Assembly (NCBI GenBank): GCA_964446595.1
Contig: CAYUPY010000061.1
Span: forward strand, 1 to 5,255
Direction of reading: 5' to 3'
DNA from: CAYUPY01 sp964446595
GTDB lineage: Bacteria > Patescibacteriota > Dojkabacteria > J137 > JAEUSD01
DNA: 5,255 bases
Shown here one piece after another: positions 5,124 through 5,255 of the stretch. Every line of letters begins with the position of its first letter. The first letter of the stretch is position 1. The notes under the pieces were generated by a model. That model made no database searches. It worked only from the letters and a program-made list of their open reading frames with translations, and was not told the origin of the DNA. A program made the translations under genes and the position numbers.

Positions 5124-5204
5124 CAGATCTATCAAGCCATATTGGGGTGTTGGGCTGACTACTCACTGGACTAACTCGCTGTTTCTCGTGCTAGTATTGA
5201 TGAT

Positions 5205-5255
5205 GAGACTGTCCGGAATTTTTTGAAATGAGGAGAAAAGGCAGGTACAGTAGTG
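5205..5255. mobile_element. Possible insertion-sequence end at the right edge
   Basis: GAGACTGTCCGGAATT followed by a T run (5205-5224) resembles the terminal inverted repeats of some transposase families, IS256-like or IS3-like by memory only. A purine-rich stretch with AGGAG (5231-5235) follows, which could precede or begin a transposase gene; an ATG at 5228 opens a frame that is cut by the window edge. No transposase domain can be seen, so this is a weak call. The rest of 5124-5204 shows no gene. Confidence 0.2.

Noticed and set aside
5098..5135. Sortase start at the ATG at 5133-5135 across the gap
   Set aside because: The nine codons before the gap read through a perfect promoter box, lack a membrane anchor, and leave no room for the catalytic histidine. 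The frame across unknown bases is arbitrary.

Overview
The window looks like a cell-envelope locus from a bacterium with a Gram-positive-type or otherwise externally exposed peptidoglycan wall. A Patescibacteria (CPR) lineage is my best guess. It rests on the style of the CHAP protein, the scarcity of Shine-Dalgarno sequences, the sortase, and large surface-type proteins with no close named relatives that I recognise. This placement is inference. The standard genetic code reads all genes without trouble.

Layout, left to right. Positions 1-143 hold a strong GC-rich hairpin just past the end of the first gene, and a possible promoter inside an inverted repeat that points out of the left edge. 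Positions 144-2636 are a two-gene minus-strand unit: an ECF-type sigma factor (2133-2636) followed 27 bases later by a 653-residue single-pass membrane protein (144-2105), read as its anti-sigma/sensor partner. A 104-base divergent spacer (2637-2740) separates this unit from two plus-strand genes. These are a membrane-anchored coiled-coil M23 metallopeptidase (2741-3613) and a secreted CHAP-domain cysteine hydrolase with an unrecognised C-terminal half (3653-4822). Converging on them is the C-terminal part of a sortase (minus strand, 4863-5097). It is cut by ten unknown bases (5098-5107), which probably stand for a larger unsequenced stretch. Beyond the gap are a near-perfect promoter facing the gap and, at the right edge, a sequence resembling the end of an insertion sequence.

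Working model (inference): the sigma/anti-sigma pair senses a condition outside the membrane, and the neighbouring genes cut peptidoglycan (M23, CHAP) and attach surface proteins (sortase). No sortase substrate is visible in the window. A recurring feature is an extended -10 box of the form TGCTATAAT or close to it. It lies 9-11 bases before the sigma-factor and CHAP start codons, and also occurs upstream of the sortase gap and at the left edge. That arrangement predicts leaderless or nearly leaderless transcripts. Only the M23 gene has a clear, well-spaced Shine-Dalgarno sequence of its own.
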